Part shown: positions 15,909-24,778 of the stretch, one piece after another
How the letters are laid out: every line of letters begins with the position of its first letter
Numbering within the stretch: the first letter of the stretch is position 1
Assembly: GCF_040361215.1 (NCBI RefSeq)
Contig: NZ_APND01000002.1
Location: 310,001-374,000 of the forward strand
Length of the DNA stretch: 64,000 bases
Direction of reading: 5' to 3'
Source: Salinisphaera dokdonensis
GTDB lineage: Bacteria > Pseudomonadota > Gammaproteobacteria > Nevskiales > Salinisphaeraceae
Position numbers and translations under genes: made by a program
Notes under the pieces: generated by a model
What the model was told of the DNA's origin: nothing
Seen by the model: only the letters and a program-made list of their open reading frames with translations
Databases searched by the model: none

Positions 15909-16443
15909 TTTCCAGCACCTCGACGGTGATGTGGTGATTGGTATAGATACAGGTGTCCGCGGCGATATGCATCGCGGTTTCCGCGATGGTCGGCGCGTCC
16001 ATTTCGGTGTTTTCGGCCAGTGCGCGGCCGGCAGCCTGTGCATAGGCGCCGCCGGAACCGATCGCCATGCAGGAGAATTCGGGCTCCATGACGTCGCCGT
16101 TGCCGGAGATCATCAGCGTGGCGGTCTCGTCGGCGACGAGCAGCAGCGCTTCCAGCCGGCGCAGCGCGCGGTCGGTACGCCAGTCCTTGGCCATTTCGAC
16201 GGCCGACTTGACCAGCTGACCGCCGTGTTCCTGCAGCTTGCCCTCGAAACGCTCGAACAGCGTGAAGGCATCGGCCGTGCCGCCGGCAAAACCGGCCAGG
16301 ACCTTGTCGCCGTAGAGACGACGCACCTTGCGGGCGTTGCCCTTGAACATGGTGTCGCCCATGGAAACCTGGCCGTCGCCGGCCAGGGCCGTCTTGCCGT
16401 TATGGCGCACGGCCAGAATCGTTGTGCCGTCGAATTGTTTCAA
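15901..16443 (-). CDS. hslV: HslV, peptidase subunit of the HslVU protease
   Basis: A 180-residue proteasome-beta-like peptidase. After a short propeptide (MKQFDG), TTILAVRHNGKTALAGDGQ supplies the N-terminal catalytic threonine once processed. AGGTADAFTLFERFE and the ending NHHITVEVLENV are typical. Twelve subunits form the degradation chamber used by HslU. It is upstream of and overlaps hslU. Co-directional xerC ends 104 bp before it, so hslVU may have its own heat-shock promoter in that gap; none is clear by eye. Confidence 0.98.
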   Translation of the reverse strand: MKQFDGTTILAVRHNGKTALAGDGQVSMGDTMFKGNARKVRRLYGDKVLAGFAGGTADAFTLFERFEGKLQEHGGQLVKSAVEMAKDWRTDRALRRLEALLLVADETATLMISGNGDVMEPEFSCMAIGSGGAYAQAAGRALAENTEMDAPTIAETAMHIAADTCIYTNHHITVEVLENV

Positions 16444-16547
16444 AGCGTTCTTCCCGCGTTGACGTCGATCTGTTTCGAGTTGGGGCCGTGGCGAACCCGA
16501 TTCAAGAAAATTCGTTCGCGGGCCGTACGGCCGCCGTTCAGTTTGGG

Positions 16548-17474
16548 CTATTCCTCGGCGCCCTCGACGCTTTCATGGGCGCGTTGATGGGCACGCGGAT
16601 GCGCGGCGTCGTAGACCTTGGCCAGATGGGCAAAATCCAGATGGGTATAGATCTGCGTGGTACCGATATTGGCGTGACCGAGCAGCTCCTGCACGGCACG
16701 CAGATCCGCGCTGGATTCGAGCACATGGGTGGCAAAGGAATGGCGCAGCTTGTGCGGATGCAGGTGCACCGGCAGGCCGTGGCGCTGCGCCCAGCCGTCC
16801 ATTCGGGCGGCCACGCTGGAGCGCGACAGGCGCGTGCCGCGCGCGGATACGAACAGCGCCGTCTCGCCGGCCGCGGCCCACTGCGGGCGAATGCGCAGCC
16901 AGTTCTTCAATGCGGCAATGGCGCGTGAGCCGATCGGTACGCTGCGCTGGCGCGAGCCCTTGCCGAGCACGCGCGCTTCGCCGCCAGCGAGATCGACGTC
17001 GTGCACATCGAGACCCACCGCTTCTGCCAGGCGCACGCCGGCGGAATAGAACAGTTCCAGCAGGGCGTGGTCGCGGATATCGATATCCGCCTCGGGGGCG
17101 ACATCCAGTATGTGCGCCAGATCGTCCACGTCCACCGTTTCCGGCAGTCGCGGGGGGCGCTTGGGGGCGCGGACATCGAGCCCGGGATTGCGTGTGGCCA
17201 GGCCTTCGCGCATCTGCCAGACATAAAAGCTGCGCAGCGCCGAAACCAGCCGCGACAGGCTGGCGGGCTTGAGCCCGGCCCGATGGCGGGCGGCGACGAA
17301 TTCGCGTAGGTCGGCCGTCGTCACGCGCGACCAGTCGGCCACGGCGCGCTCCTCCAGCCAATCTCGGGCCGTACCGAGATCGCGCGCATACGCGCTGTGC
17401 GTATGCGCGGAGACACGCCGCTCGTGCGCGAGATGCTCGAGAAATGCCTCGACCCGCAGCGACAGTTCGCTCAT
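16548..17474 (-). CDS. xerC: XerC, site-specific tyrosine recombinase
   Basis: A 308-residue recombinase with an N-terminal SAM-like domain (residues 1-90) and a catalytic domain with all active-site residues: R148 (SAGVRLAE), K172 (GKGSRQRSVP), H241 and R244 (HPHKLRHSF), H267 (LLGHANIGTT) and nucleophile Y276 (QIYTHLD). With XerD it resolves chromosome dimers at dif. The dapF-DUF484-xerC order is conserved in gammaproteobacteria, supporting XerC rather than XerD or a mobile integrase. Confidence 0.95.
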   Translation of the reverse strand: MSELSLRVEAFLEHLAHERRVSAHTHSAYARDLGTARDWLEERAVADWSRVTTADLREFVAARHRAGLKPASLSRLVSALRSFYVWQMREGLATRNPGLDVRAPKRPPRLPETVDVDDLAHILDVAPEADIDIRDHALLELFYSAGVRLAEAVGLDVHDVDLAGGEARVLGKGSRQRSVPIGSRAIAALKNWLRIRPQWAAAGETALFVSARGTRLSRSSVAARMDGWAQRHGLPVHLHPHKLRHSFATHVLESSADLRAVQELLGHANIGTTQIYTHLDFAHLAKVYDAAHPRAHQRAHESVEGAEE

Positions 17475-17517
17475 GCGTCAGCCCTCGCCGGCCCGCGATG
17501 GGCCGGCCGAATACGCG

Positions 17518-18246
17518 CTAGGGCAGCGCCTCGCGACCCAGCAGGCGCTGGAGTGCTGCCGTGACCAGCTCGCCCATCAGCTCAAGGAACAGCGTGCCCA
17601 TATCCGGCACGAAGCGCGTGCCCTTGCGGCTGGCCAGTACCAGCGCGCCGTGCACGCCGTTGGTGCCGAGCGGAATCATGGCCGCGCTGGCGAGTGCCGG
17701 CACATCGTTGCTCCGCGTGGAAAACAGCGCTTCCGACTGCTCTTCCGACAGCGGGCCACAGATCGGCTTGCCTCGACGATAGACGTTGGTCAGCGCCTTG
17801 CCGGCGGCATTGTCGTCGACGATCGCATGGATCTCCCCGTCGGCCAGGGCTTCGACTTCGCCGCTGTTGCCGGACAAACCGACATAGATATGGTCGACAT
17901 CGAGATGCTGCTGCAGGCAGTACGCCAGCTCGGGCACCAGCTCGGCGGCGGTGCCGGCCGAAACCAGCACCTTGGCCAGCCGGTTGAGCTGAACCACGCG
18001 CTGCTCGTTGTCACGCGCTTTTTCCACCAGATCGTTGAAGCGCGACTGCAGCTGGCGATTGGTCGTGCGCAGACCGTTGACCTGGCGCTCGATCAGCGAC
18101 ACGGCCGAGCCGCTTTCGTGCGGCACGCTCAGCGCTTCCAACACCGCCGGATAGCGGCTGATCAGATCGGGATGGGCCTGCAGATAGGCCGCGACTTCGG
18201 CTTCGTCGAGTTCAGGAGTGGGACTTTGTTTTTCGGCTTCGTTCAT
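17518..18246 (-). CDS. DUF484 family protein (GAF-like)
   Basis: A 242-residue DUF484 protein. The N-terminal VAAYLQAHPDLISRYPAVLEALSVPHESG motif is diagnostic, followed by SLIERQVNGLRTTNRQLQSRF, a coiled-coil helix, and a GAF-like domain ending in LVLASRKGTRFVPDMGTLFLELMGELVTAAL. The biochemical function is unknown. It is co-directional between dapF and xerC with 84-bp and 43-bp gaps, a conserved gammaproteobacterial gene order. Confidence 0.93.
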   Translation of the reverse strand: MNEAEKQSPTPELDEAEVAAYLQAHPDLISRYPAVLEALSVPHESGSAVSLIERQVNGLRTTNRQLQSRFNDLVEKARDNEQRVVQLNRLAKVLVSAGTAAELVPELAYCLQQHLDVDHIYVGLSGNSGEVEALADGEIHAIVDDNAAGKALTNVYRRGKPICGPLSEEQSEALFSTRSNDVPALASAAMIPLGTNGVHGALVLASRKGTRFVPDMGTLFLELMGELVTAALQRLLGREALP

Positions 18247-18330
18247 TTCGAACCATCTCTTGACGTGAGAAAACGCTCACACGGCCTGACGGCCCCCAAT
18301 AGAAGGCGGCGTTGTGTGGCGCCAGCGCCG

Positions 18331-19179
18331 TTACGCCTTCGACTCCGACGATACCAGCTTGCCATCGAATACGCGCTCGGCCGGACCACTTAAATATACC
18401 GGCTTCGACGGTCCTGCCCAGTCCACCTCGGCGACGCCCCCCGGCAACTCCACGCTCACATGGCTGTCCAGCGCGCCAGAGGCTATGCCGGCGACCACTG
18501 CAGCGGCGGCGCCACTGCCACAGGCCAGTGTCTCGCCGGCCCCGCGTTCGTACACGCGCAGGCGTACGCGATCACGCGCGACGACCTGCAGGAATCCCAC
18601 GTTCACCCGCTCGGGAAACGCCGGATGGCTTTCCAGCGAAGGGCCGACGGTCTCAACAGCAGCGCTGTCCACATCTTCTACGCGCAGGACCGCATGCGGG
18701 TTGCCGATCGCAAGTGCGGCAAACTCGACAGGCCCGCCGGCGACATCATCGAGCGTATAGCTGTCGGCCTGCTCGAAGTCGGCGAGCGGAATCTCGGCCG
18801 GCGCAAAGGCCGGTACGCCCAAGGCGACACGAAAACGATGACCGCCCAGATCCTCGATCACCATCTGGCCATCGCAGACATCGACGATGATCTCGCGCTT
18901 GTCCGTGAGCCCCTGTTCGCGCACATATCGTGCAAAGCAGCGCGCGCCGTTGCCGCACTGGCCGGATTCGCTGCCGTCCGAATTGAGGATGCGATAACCG
19001 AAGTCAGCGTTGGCGTTGCGCGGCGGGTCGACGATGAGGATCTGGTCGCAGCCGATGCCGAAATGCCGATCAGCGATGGCGCGGGCGGCAATCGCATCGA
19101 GCTCGATCGGCGTCCTGCTGCCATCGAGCACGACGAAGTCGTTGCCGAGGCCGTGCATCTTGGTGAAATTCAGCTCCAT
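18331..19179 (-). CDS. dapF: Diaminopimelate epimerase
   Basis: A 282-residue DapF converting LL- to meso-diaminopimelate for lysine and peptidoglycan synthesis. The start MELNFTKMHGLGNDFVVLDG is canonical. The two catalytic cysteines are C75 (GQCGNGARC) and C220 (TLACGSGAAAA). The ATG at 19179 was chosen over the longer frame because it begins the conserved sequence; the longer frame would overlap the lipoprotein gene upstream. Seven bp separate it from the PCuAC gene, so the two are likely cotranscribed, an unusual pairing. Confidence 0.97.
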   Translation of the reverse strand: MELNFTKMHGLGNDFVVLDGSRTPIELDAIAARAIADRHFGIGCDQILIVDPPRNANADFGYRILNSDGSESGQCGNGARCFARYVREQGLTDKREIIVDVCDGQMVIEDLGGHRFRVALGVPAFAPAEIPLADFEQADSYTLDDVAGGPVEFAALAIGNPHAVLRVEDVDSAAVETVGPSLESHPAFPERVNVGFLQVVARDRVRLRVYERGAGETLACGSGAAAAVVAGIASGALDSHVSVELPGGVAEVDWAGPSKPVYLSGPAERVFDGKLVSSESKA

Positions 19180-19186
19180 CGACTCG

Positions 19187-19840
19187 TCATTCGGCGCTGG
19201 CCGAATCCTCGTTGGCGTCACCGGCAGTTTCACTTTGGTCCTGGTGCCTGGACTTGTTCTTGTCCATCCCGTCACCGTTCATGGAATCACCGTGATCCAT
19301 CGACCCATGATCCATATTGCTGTGGTCCATGCCCTGGTCGCCCGACGTCGGCGCGCCCGGCTGTTCCGCTCGCACGGTCGCGGCGACCGGCAGTTCCGTG
19401 CCCTGGTCACCACAGGCCAGGATCAGCTCGACCTGGTCGCCCGCGGCATAGGCCTGGCTGGGCGAGAACAGCATCACGTGACGACCACCGGAGCGGAACT
19501 CGACCGTTTCGCCGGCCGGTATGGCGACCTGTTCCATGGGCTGCATGCTGGCCTGGCCATCGTCGTCGACCACGGTCTCGTGCATTTCGGCGCGATCGAA
19601 CTGGCTGCTGCTGACGCCGGTCAACACAACCTTGCTGTCGCCTTCGTTCACGAGCGTGAAATAGGCACCCATCACATCGGCACCGGAAGGCGCTTCCCGC
19701 ACCCACGGTCCCTCGACCTTGAGGCCGCCGCAATCCGGCGCCTGGGACTCACTGCAGCCCATCAGCGCAAGCGAGAGCACCCCCGCCACCATGGCGGCAG
19801 CGTAACCACGCATTCCGAGTGCATTTTCTCGCCGTCCCAT
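19187..19840 (-). CDS. PCu(A)C-type copper chaperone lipoprotein with Met/His-rich tail
   Basis: A 217-residue protein. A lipobox (SLALMGC) ends the signal peptide, predicting a lipid-anchored protein. The PCuAC domain shows VRE near residue 47, AYFTLVNEGD, then the copper ligands MHETVVDDDGQASM and RHVMLF. An extra C-terminal tail carries repeated MDHSNMDHGSMDHG, likely binding more metal. The start at 19840 follows AAGGAG at ideal spacing. PCuAC proteins deliver Cu(I) to cytochrome oxidase. Here the promoter carries a Zur box shared with merC-zur, so expression probably rises in zinc shortage. Confidence 0.9.
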   Translation of the reverse strand: MGRRENALGMRGYAAAMVAGVLSLALMGCSESQAPDCGGLKVEGPWVREAPSGADVMGAYFTLVNEGDSKVVLTGVSSSQFDRAEMHETVVDDDGQASMQPMEQVAIPAGETVEFRSGGRHVMLFSPSQAYAAGDQVELILACGDQGTELPVAATVRAEQPGAPTSGDQGMDHSNMDHGSMDHGDSMNGDGMDKNKSRHQDQSETAGDANEDSASAE

Positions 19841-19853
19841 ACTCGCTCCTTTA

Positions 19854-19876
19854 CAAATGTTATATATTAACGATTC
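19854..19876. promoter_or_regulatory. Zur box in the PCuAC / merC-zur divergent promoter
   Basis: The 23-bp window AAATGTTATATATTAACGATTC and its preceding base match the gammaproteobacterial Zur consensus (GAAATGTTATA-N-TATAACATTTC) at 17 of 22 defined positions, with a perfect GTTA/TAAC inner dyad. It sits between the two divergent starts (19840 and 19900), so it can control both, including autoregulation of zur. Confidence 0.75.
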
Positions 19877-19899
19877 GGCTTATCCAATCAGGCGCCATC

Positions 19900-20364
19900 G
19901 TGAGCCAGGGCTCATCCCACAATGTTACCGGCAAACTCGACAAGGCCGCAGTCGCCCTGTCGGCGCTTTGTCTTGTGCATTGTCTGGCGCTGCCGCTGGT
20001 GCTCGCCCTGTTTCCGGTGTTCGGCTTTGCGGTGGTCGAACACGGCACGTTCCATCAGCTGATCCTGATCGTGATCATCCCGACGACCGTGGTCGCACTC
20101 GGTGCAGGCTATCGCCGCCACCGGCGCAACGTCGTGCCGCTGTTCGGCACCCTGGGCGTGATCGCGCTGATACTGGCGGCCTTCGGTGCCCATGCACTGG
20201 GCGCTGATATCGTCGAGCGGTCCGTTACCGTGGTCGGCGGGCTGTTGATCGCGGTCGCCCATATTCAGAATTTTCGTTACACGCGATCGGGCCACTGCCC
20301 CCGTCATGGCCATTCGCACGTAGGTGAAACCTGTACGCCTCCGGAAACCCCGCCATCCTCATGA
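19900..20364 (+). CDS. MerC-domain membrane protein
   Basis: A 154-residue inner-membrane protein starting at GTG 19900; an upstream ATG at 19819 would place the Zur box inside the coding region. It has four helices and the MerC signature cysteine pair CLVHCLALPLVLAL, a second pair of helices, and a His/Cys-rich tail (HCPRHGHSH, ETC). MerC proteins move mercury in mer operons, but no other mer gene is present. MerC-domain proteins next to zur are recurrent and presumably take part in zinc uptake or sensing. Its stop overlaps zur by 4 bp. Confidence 0.82.
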   Translation: MSQGSSHNVTGKLDKAAVALSALCLVHCLALPLVLALFPVFGFAVVEHGTFHQLILIVIIPTTVVALGAGYRRHRRNVVPLFGTLGVIALILAAFGAHALGADIVERSVTVVGGLLIAVAHIQNFRYTRSGHCPRHGHSHVGETCTPPETPPSS

Positions 20365-20855
20365 CTGCCAGCCGTCCGAAATCCGTATTCAACGCCCACG
20401 GCCATGATCATTCGGCCTGTATTTCCGATGCGCTGACACGCGCAGAGTTGCTGTGCAACGAACAGGGCCTGCGCCTCACCGCGATCCGTCGGCGCGTGCT
20501 GGAACTGATCTGGGACAACCATCGCCCGACCAAGGCCTACGATCTGCTGCATACGATCGGCCAGGAGCGCGGTAATGCTGCGCCGCCGACGGTCTACCGC
20601 GCGCTGGATTTCCTGCTCGACGCCGGGCTGATCCACAAGATCGAGTCGTTGAACGCTTTCATTGGCTGCGATGCCGGCCACGGGCAAGGCCATCCGAAGT
20701 TCCTGATCTGTCGCTCCTGCGAACGCGTGGCCGAGATTCCGAGCCCGGAAGTCGACCATGCGCTGGCGCATGAGGCGAAGCGTGCCGGCTTCAAGATCGA
20801 TCACGAGACGATCGAGATCGGCGGCACCTGCCGGGCCTGCGCCAGCGAAGCCTGA
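20361..20855 (+). CDS. zur: Zur, zinc-responsive Fur-family repressor
   Basis: A 164-residue Fur-family regulator. A His-rich N-terminus (NAHGHDHSAC) is followed by the winged helix (GLRLTAIRRRVLELIWDNHRPTKAYDLL, TVYRALDFLLDAGLIHKIE). Metal-site residues are seen in CDAGHGQGHPKFLICRSC, and the structural zinc pairs are CRSC and the C-terminal CRAC. The CxxC pairs and the Zur-type ALDFLLDAGLIHKIESLNAFIGC segment distinguish it from Fur at 46360. It is coupled to merC and lies under a Zur box, so it represses its own transcription when zinc is sufficient. Confidence 0.93.
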   Translation: MTASRPKSVFNAHGHDHSACISDALTRAELLCNEQGLRLTAIRRRVLELIWDNHRPTKAYDLLHTIGQERGNAAPPTVYRALDFLLDAGLIHKIESLNAFIGCDAGHGQGHPKFLICRSCERVAEIPSPEVDHALAHEAKRAGFKIDHETIEIGGTCRACASEA

Positions 20856-21095
20856 GCGCGTCGGCCACCAGCCCGGCTTCGCCAACCCACTTCATACTGC
20901 AGCCTTTCTCCTGCAAGCATTTCGCGTAGCCATACGCGACTAACGTCGAATAACCCGCGTGCCACCGTGCCAGTAGAGTCGGACGAGAACTGACGAACTT
21001 GTCACCTTTTATACGACTCACCGATAAAGCGGCGGTATGGCACGACCCATCAACCGAACGACACGGCGACGCCCGCATAACCTGACGATCGGGTC

Positions 21096-21848
21096 ATGAC
21101 GGACGCGATCCTCAAGGCCCGGGGCCTGACCAAGACGTTTGCTGGCTTTGCGGCCGTGAGCAATGTCGACCTGGACGTGGAGCGCGGCAGCATCCATGCG
21201 CTGATCGGGCCCAATGGCGCCGGCAAGACCACGGTCTTCAACCTGCTCACCCGCTTCATCGCGCCGACGTCCGGCAGCATTGTCTACGACGGCACGGACA
21301 TTACCCGGCACAAGCCCACCGATATCGCCAACCGCGGCATGGTCCGCTCGTTCCAGATCTCGGCGATCTTTCCGCACCTGAGCGTGATCGATAACGTGAA
21401 GGTCGCACTACAACGGCATCTCGGCCTGTCCTATCACTTCTGGCGTTCGGACAAGGTGCTCGATACGACTACCGAGCAGGCAATGAAGCTGCTCGAGGAA
21501 GTCGGACTGGCCGAGTTCGCCGAAACCACGAGCGTGGAGTTGGCCTATGGCCGAAAACGCGCGCTCGAAATCGCGACCACCCTCGCGCTTGATCCGAAGC
21601 TGATGCTGCTCGATGAACCGACCCAGGGCATGAGTGCCGAGGACGTGGGAAAGGTCACTGCACTCATCCGTCAGGTCGCCGCCGACCGCACCATCCTGAT
21701 GGTCGAACACAACCTGAAGGTCGTCTCGACTTTGGCGGACAAGATCACCGTGCTCAATCGCGGCGAGATTCTGGCCGAGGGGCCGTATTCGCAGGTCTCG
21801 AAAGACCCGGCCGTGATGGAAGCCTATATGGGAACGGCCCATGCCTGA
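21096..21848 (+). CDS. livG: LivG-type ABC transporter ATP-binding protein
   Basis: A 250-residue ATPase of the branched-chain amino acid (HAAT) class. Walker A is GPNGAGKT at residues 38-45; FPHLSVIDNV is the LivG-specific insert; the signature is ELAYGRKRALEIA, the LAYG variant typical of LivG; Walker B is LMLLDEPTQGM. It energises the LivH/LivM permease downstream. The coding region overlaps livF by 8 bp. The cluster is livG-livF-binding protein-livH-livM, a complete transporter. Confidence 0.93.
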   Translation: MTDAILKARGLTKTFAGFAAVSNVDLDVERGSIHALIGPNGAGKTTVFNLLTRFIAPTSGSIVYDGTDITRHKPTDIANRGMVRSFQISAIFPHLSVIDNVKVALQRHLGLSYHFWRSDKVLDTTTEQAMKLLEEVGLAEFAETTSVELAYGRKRALEIATTLALDPKLMLLDEPTQGMSAEDVGKVTALIRQVAADRTILMVEHNLKVVSTLADKITVLNRGEILAEGPYSQVSKDPAVMEAYMGTAHA

Positions 21849-22545
21849 GTTGCTCGAGATCAAGGATCTGAACGCCTGGTACGGCGAGTCGCACATCCTG
21901 CACGGCGTAAATCTGACGGTGAGCGAAGGCGAAGTCGTAACCCTGCTCGGGCGCAACGGCGCCGGCCGCACGACCACGCTGAAATCCATTCTCGGCATGG
22001 TCGACAAGCGCAGCGGCTCGATCACCGTCGGAGGCAAACAGGTCATCGACCAGCCCACCCACAAGATCGCGCGCCTGGGCATGCTCGGCTACTGCCCGGA
22101 GGAGCGCGGCATCTTCGCGCGCCTGAACGTGGACGAAAACCTCGCCCTGCCGCCCAAACTCGGCGACGACGGCATGAGCATGGACGAGATCTACGCCATG
22201 TTCCCGAACCTCGCCGAACGCCGGCGCAGCATGGGCATGCAGCTGTCCGGCGGCGAACAGCAGATGTTGGCGATGGCACGCGTACTGCGTACCGGCGCCC
22301 GCCTGTTGCTGCTCGACGAGATCACCGAAGGCCTTGCGCCCGTCATCGTTCAGGCACTGGGCGACACCATTCGTCAGATGAAGGATCGCGGCCTGACCAT
22401 CGTGCTGGTGGAACAGAACTTCCATTTCGCCGCGCCGCTGGCCGACCGCCACTACATCATCGAGCACGGCCAGGTGGCCGAGGTGATCCAGTCGCACGAG
22501 GCCGAGACCAAGAAAGAACGCATCAACCAGTTCCTGAGTGTCTGA
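21841..22545 (+). CDS. livF: LivF-type ABC transporter ATP-binding protein with Arg in Walker A
   Basis: A 234-residue ATPase, partner of LivG. The Walker A reads GRNGAGRT (37-44), with arginine at residue 43 (codon CGC) where lysine normally contacts the ATP phosphates. The signature MQLSGGEQQMLAMAR and Walker B LLLLDEITEGL are intact, as is the H-loop region VLVEQN. Arginine variants occur in some LivF-like proteins and may make this subunit a weak or regulatory ATPase, leaving hydrolysis to LivG. Confidence 0.93.
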   Translation: MPELLEIKDLNAWYGESHILHGVNLTVSEGEVVTLLGRNGAGRTTTLKSILGMVDKRSGSITVGGKQVIDQPTHKIARLGMLGYCPEERGIFARLNVDENLALPPKLGDDGMSMDEIYAMFPNLAERRRSMGMQLSGGEQQMLAMARVLRTGARLLLLDEITEGLAPVIVQALGDTIRQMKDRGLTIVLVEQNFHFAAPLADRHYIIEHGQVAEVIQSHEAETKKERINQFLSV

Positions 22546-22601
22546 ATAACGCGTCTTGAAGCATTAAGAAAATGGGGCAGAGCCCCGGGGGAGAGACCAC
22601 A

Positions 22602-23819
22602 ATGAACAAATCACTCGTCACCGCCGTCTGCGCCGCAGGTGTCGCGGCCTTCGGCTCCACCGCCCTCGCCGCCGACGGCGCAACCAACGGCAGCGTCAAG
22701 ATCGGCGTGCTCAGCGACATGTCGGGCGTCTACAAGGCGATCGAAGGCCCGGGCGCCGTGATCGCAGCCGAGATGGCCGTCGAGGACTTTGGCGGCTCGG
22801 TGCTGGGCGAAGAGATCGAGATCGTCTCCGCCGATCACCAGAACAAGGCCGACGTGGCCTCGTCGATCGCGCGCCGCTGGATCGACCGCGACAAGGTCGA
22901 CATGCTCGTGGGCATGGACAACTCGGCAGTCGGCCTGGCTGTGCAGGGCCTGGCGTCCGGCAAGGACACGATCACCATGAACACCGGCGCCGGCTCGGTG
23001 GAACTCACCGAAAGCCAGTGCTCCAAGTACGGCATCCACTACGTCTACGACACCTACGCGTTGCCGGTCGGCACCGCGACCGCCATGGTCGAGAACGGCG
23101 GCAAGAGCTGGTTCTTCATCACTGCGGACTACGCCTTCGGGCATTCGCTGCGCGACAACACCTCGCGCGTGGTCAAGGAAATGGGCGGCGAGGTCATGGG
23201 TAGCGTGGAAGCGCCGCTGAGCACCACCGACTTCTCCTCCTACCTGCTACAGGCCAGCAGTTCCGGTGCCGACGTGATCGGCCTCGCCAATGCCGGCGGT
23301 GACACGGTCAACTCGATCAAGCAGGCCAACTCGTTCGGCATCGTGCAGCGCGGCCAGAAACTGGCCGGCATGCTCGTCTTCCTGACCGACGTGAAGGCAC
23401 TCGGCCTGGATACGGCCAAGGGCCTGCAGTTCACGACGGCCTTCTACTGGGACCGCAACGAGGAAAGCCGCAAGTGGTCGCAGCGCTTCTTCGAAAAGCA
23501 CGGCGCCATGCCGACCATGGTGCAGGCGGGCGTCTACTCGGCCGTGATGCACTATTTGGAGGCGATCAAGGCCTCGGGCAGCGACGCGGCCGCACCAGTG
23601 CGCAAGCAGCTGGGCGAGATGGAGCTCAACGACTTCTTTGTCCAGAACGGCAAGATCGAAGCCAACGGACTGATGTCGCATGACATGTACCTCGCCAAGG
23701 TGAAGACGCCGGAAGAATCTGAAAGCGACTGGGACCTGCTCGATATCGTGAGCACGATTCCCGCCGCCGACGCCTACATCCCGATCTCCGAAAGCGCCTG
23801 CTCGCTGGTCAAGCAGTAA
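22602..23819 (+). CDS. LivK-like periplasmic substrate-binding protein
   Basis: A 405-residue type I periplasmic-binding protein. The ATG at 22602 follows a GGGGGAG site; the signal peptide MNKSLVTAVCAAGVAAFGSTALAA precedes VKIGVLSDMSGVYKAIEGPG, the usual HAAT ligand-domain start. The TADYAFGHSL and VIGLANAGGDTVNSIKQA motifs are typical. It belongs to the subgroup annotated for branched-chain amino acids, amides or carboxylates; the ligand cannot be fixed. It sits between livF and livH. A clear paralogue lies in the valine-degradation cluster at 35152-36375. Confidence 0.9.
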   Translation: MNKSLVTAVCAAGVAAFGSTALAADGATNGSVKIGVLSDMSGVYKAIEGPGAVIAAEMAVEDFGGSVLGEEIEIVSADHQNKADVASSIARRWIDRDKVDMLVGMDNSAVGLAVQGLASGKDTITMNTGAGSVELTESQCSKYGIHYVYDTYALPVGTATAMVENGGKSWFFITADYAFGHSLRDNTSRVVKEMGGEVMGSVEAPLSTTDFSSYLLQASSSGADVIGLANAGGDTVNSIKQANSFGIVQRGQKLAGMLVFLTDVKALGLDTAKGLQFTTAFYWDRNEESRKWSQRFFEKHGAMPTMVQAGVYSAVMHYLEAIKASGSDAAAPVRKQLGEMELNDFFVQNGKIEANGLMSHDMYLAKVKTPEESESDWDLLDIVSTIPAADAYIPISESACSLVKQ

Positions 23820-23847
23820 GGCCACGGGCAAGCAAGGACTGTAAGCC

Positions 23848-24750
23848 ATGAACCTCGACGCCATACTGGCGCAGACGATGCTGGGGCTGAGCCAGGGCGT
23901 GTTCTACGCCATGCTCAGCCTCGGCCTGGCGATCATCTTCGGGTTGCTCAACGTCATCAACTTCGCCCACGGCGCGCTCTACATGCTGGGCGCGTTTGTG
24001 GCGTTGATCGGCTATTCCTATATCGGCCCATGGTTGGGCTACCCGGATTTCCAGATGGGGTTCTGGTGGGCCCTGTTCGTCGCACCACTGGTCGTGGGCT
24101 GCTTCGGCATGCTCATGGAGCGGTTCATGCTGCGCCGTCTGTACCAGTTCGACCATATCTACGGTCTGTTGCTGACCTTCGGCGTCGCCCTGGTACTGCA
24201 GGGCGTACTGTCCAACTATTTCAATATTTCCGGCACGGCCTATCCGGCCACGCCGGAAATGCTGAACGGCATCGTGAACCTCGGCTTCATGTACTTCCCG
24301 AAGTACCGGCTGTTCGCGATCGTCCTGTCGATCATCGTCTGCTTTGCGACATGGTTCATGATCGAGCGCACCAGCCTCGGCGCGGTGCTGCGCGCCGGCC
24401 AGGAGAACCCGAAGCTGGTCGAGGCCTTCGGCATCAACGTACCGCGCATGGTCACGCTCACCTTCGGCTTCGGCGTGGCGCTGGCGGCACTCGCCGGCGT
24501 GCTGGCCGCACCGATCTATTCGGTGAGCCCGCTGATGGGCGCGGACCTGATCATCACCGTGTTTGCGGTCGTGGTCATCGGCGGCATGGGCTCGATTCTC
24601 GGTGCCATCGTCACCGGCCTCACGCTCGGCCTCGTGCAGGGGCTGACCCAGGCGCTCTATCCGCCGGCGGCCAATACGGTGATCTTCTTCATCATGGTGA
24701 TCGTGCTGCTGATCCGGCCGGCGGGCCTGTTCGGCAAGGCCGACGGATGA
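23848..24750 (+). CDS. livH: LivH-type permease
   Basis: A 300-residue inner-membrane permease with about eight helices. The N-terminal GLSQGVFYAMLSLGLAIIFGLLNVINFAHGALYMLGAF is the hallmark LivH segment, and ERTSLGAVLRAGQENPKLVEAFGIN is the EAA-like coupling loop that contacts the ATPases. It follows the binding-protein gene by 28 bp and precedes livM by 28 bp. Confidence 0.94.
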   Translation: MNLDAILAQTMLGLSQGVFYAMLSLGLAIIFGLLNVINFAHGALYMLGAFVALIGYSYIGPWLGYPDFQMGFWWALFVAPLVVGCFGMLMERFMLRRLYQFDHIYGLLLTFGVALVLQGVLSNYFNISGTAYPATPEMLNGIVNLGFMYFPKYRLFAIVLSIIVCFATWFMIERTSLGAVLRAGQENPKLVEAFGINVPRMVTLTFGFGVALAALAGVLAAPIYSVSPLMGADLIITVFAVVVIGGMGSILGAIVTGLTLGLVQGLTQALYPPAANTVIFFIMVIVLLIRPAGLFGKADG

Positions 24751-24778
24751 TCACGGCGACCTCGGAACCGTATTTCGT

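Noticed and set aside
16548..17474. Tyrosine recombinase as a sign of a genomic island
   Set aside because: Its place after dapF-DUF484 and before hslVU is the conserved housekeeping XerC location.
19900..20364. MerC as evidence of a mercury-resistance operon
   Set aside because: No merA, merT, merP or merR is present; the gene is coupled to zur under a Zur box.
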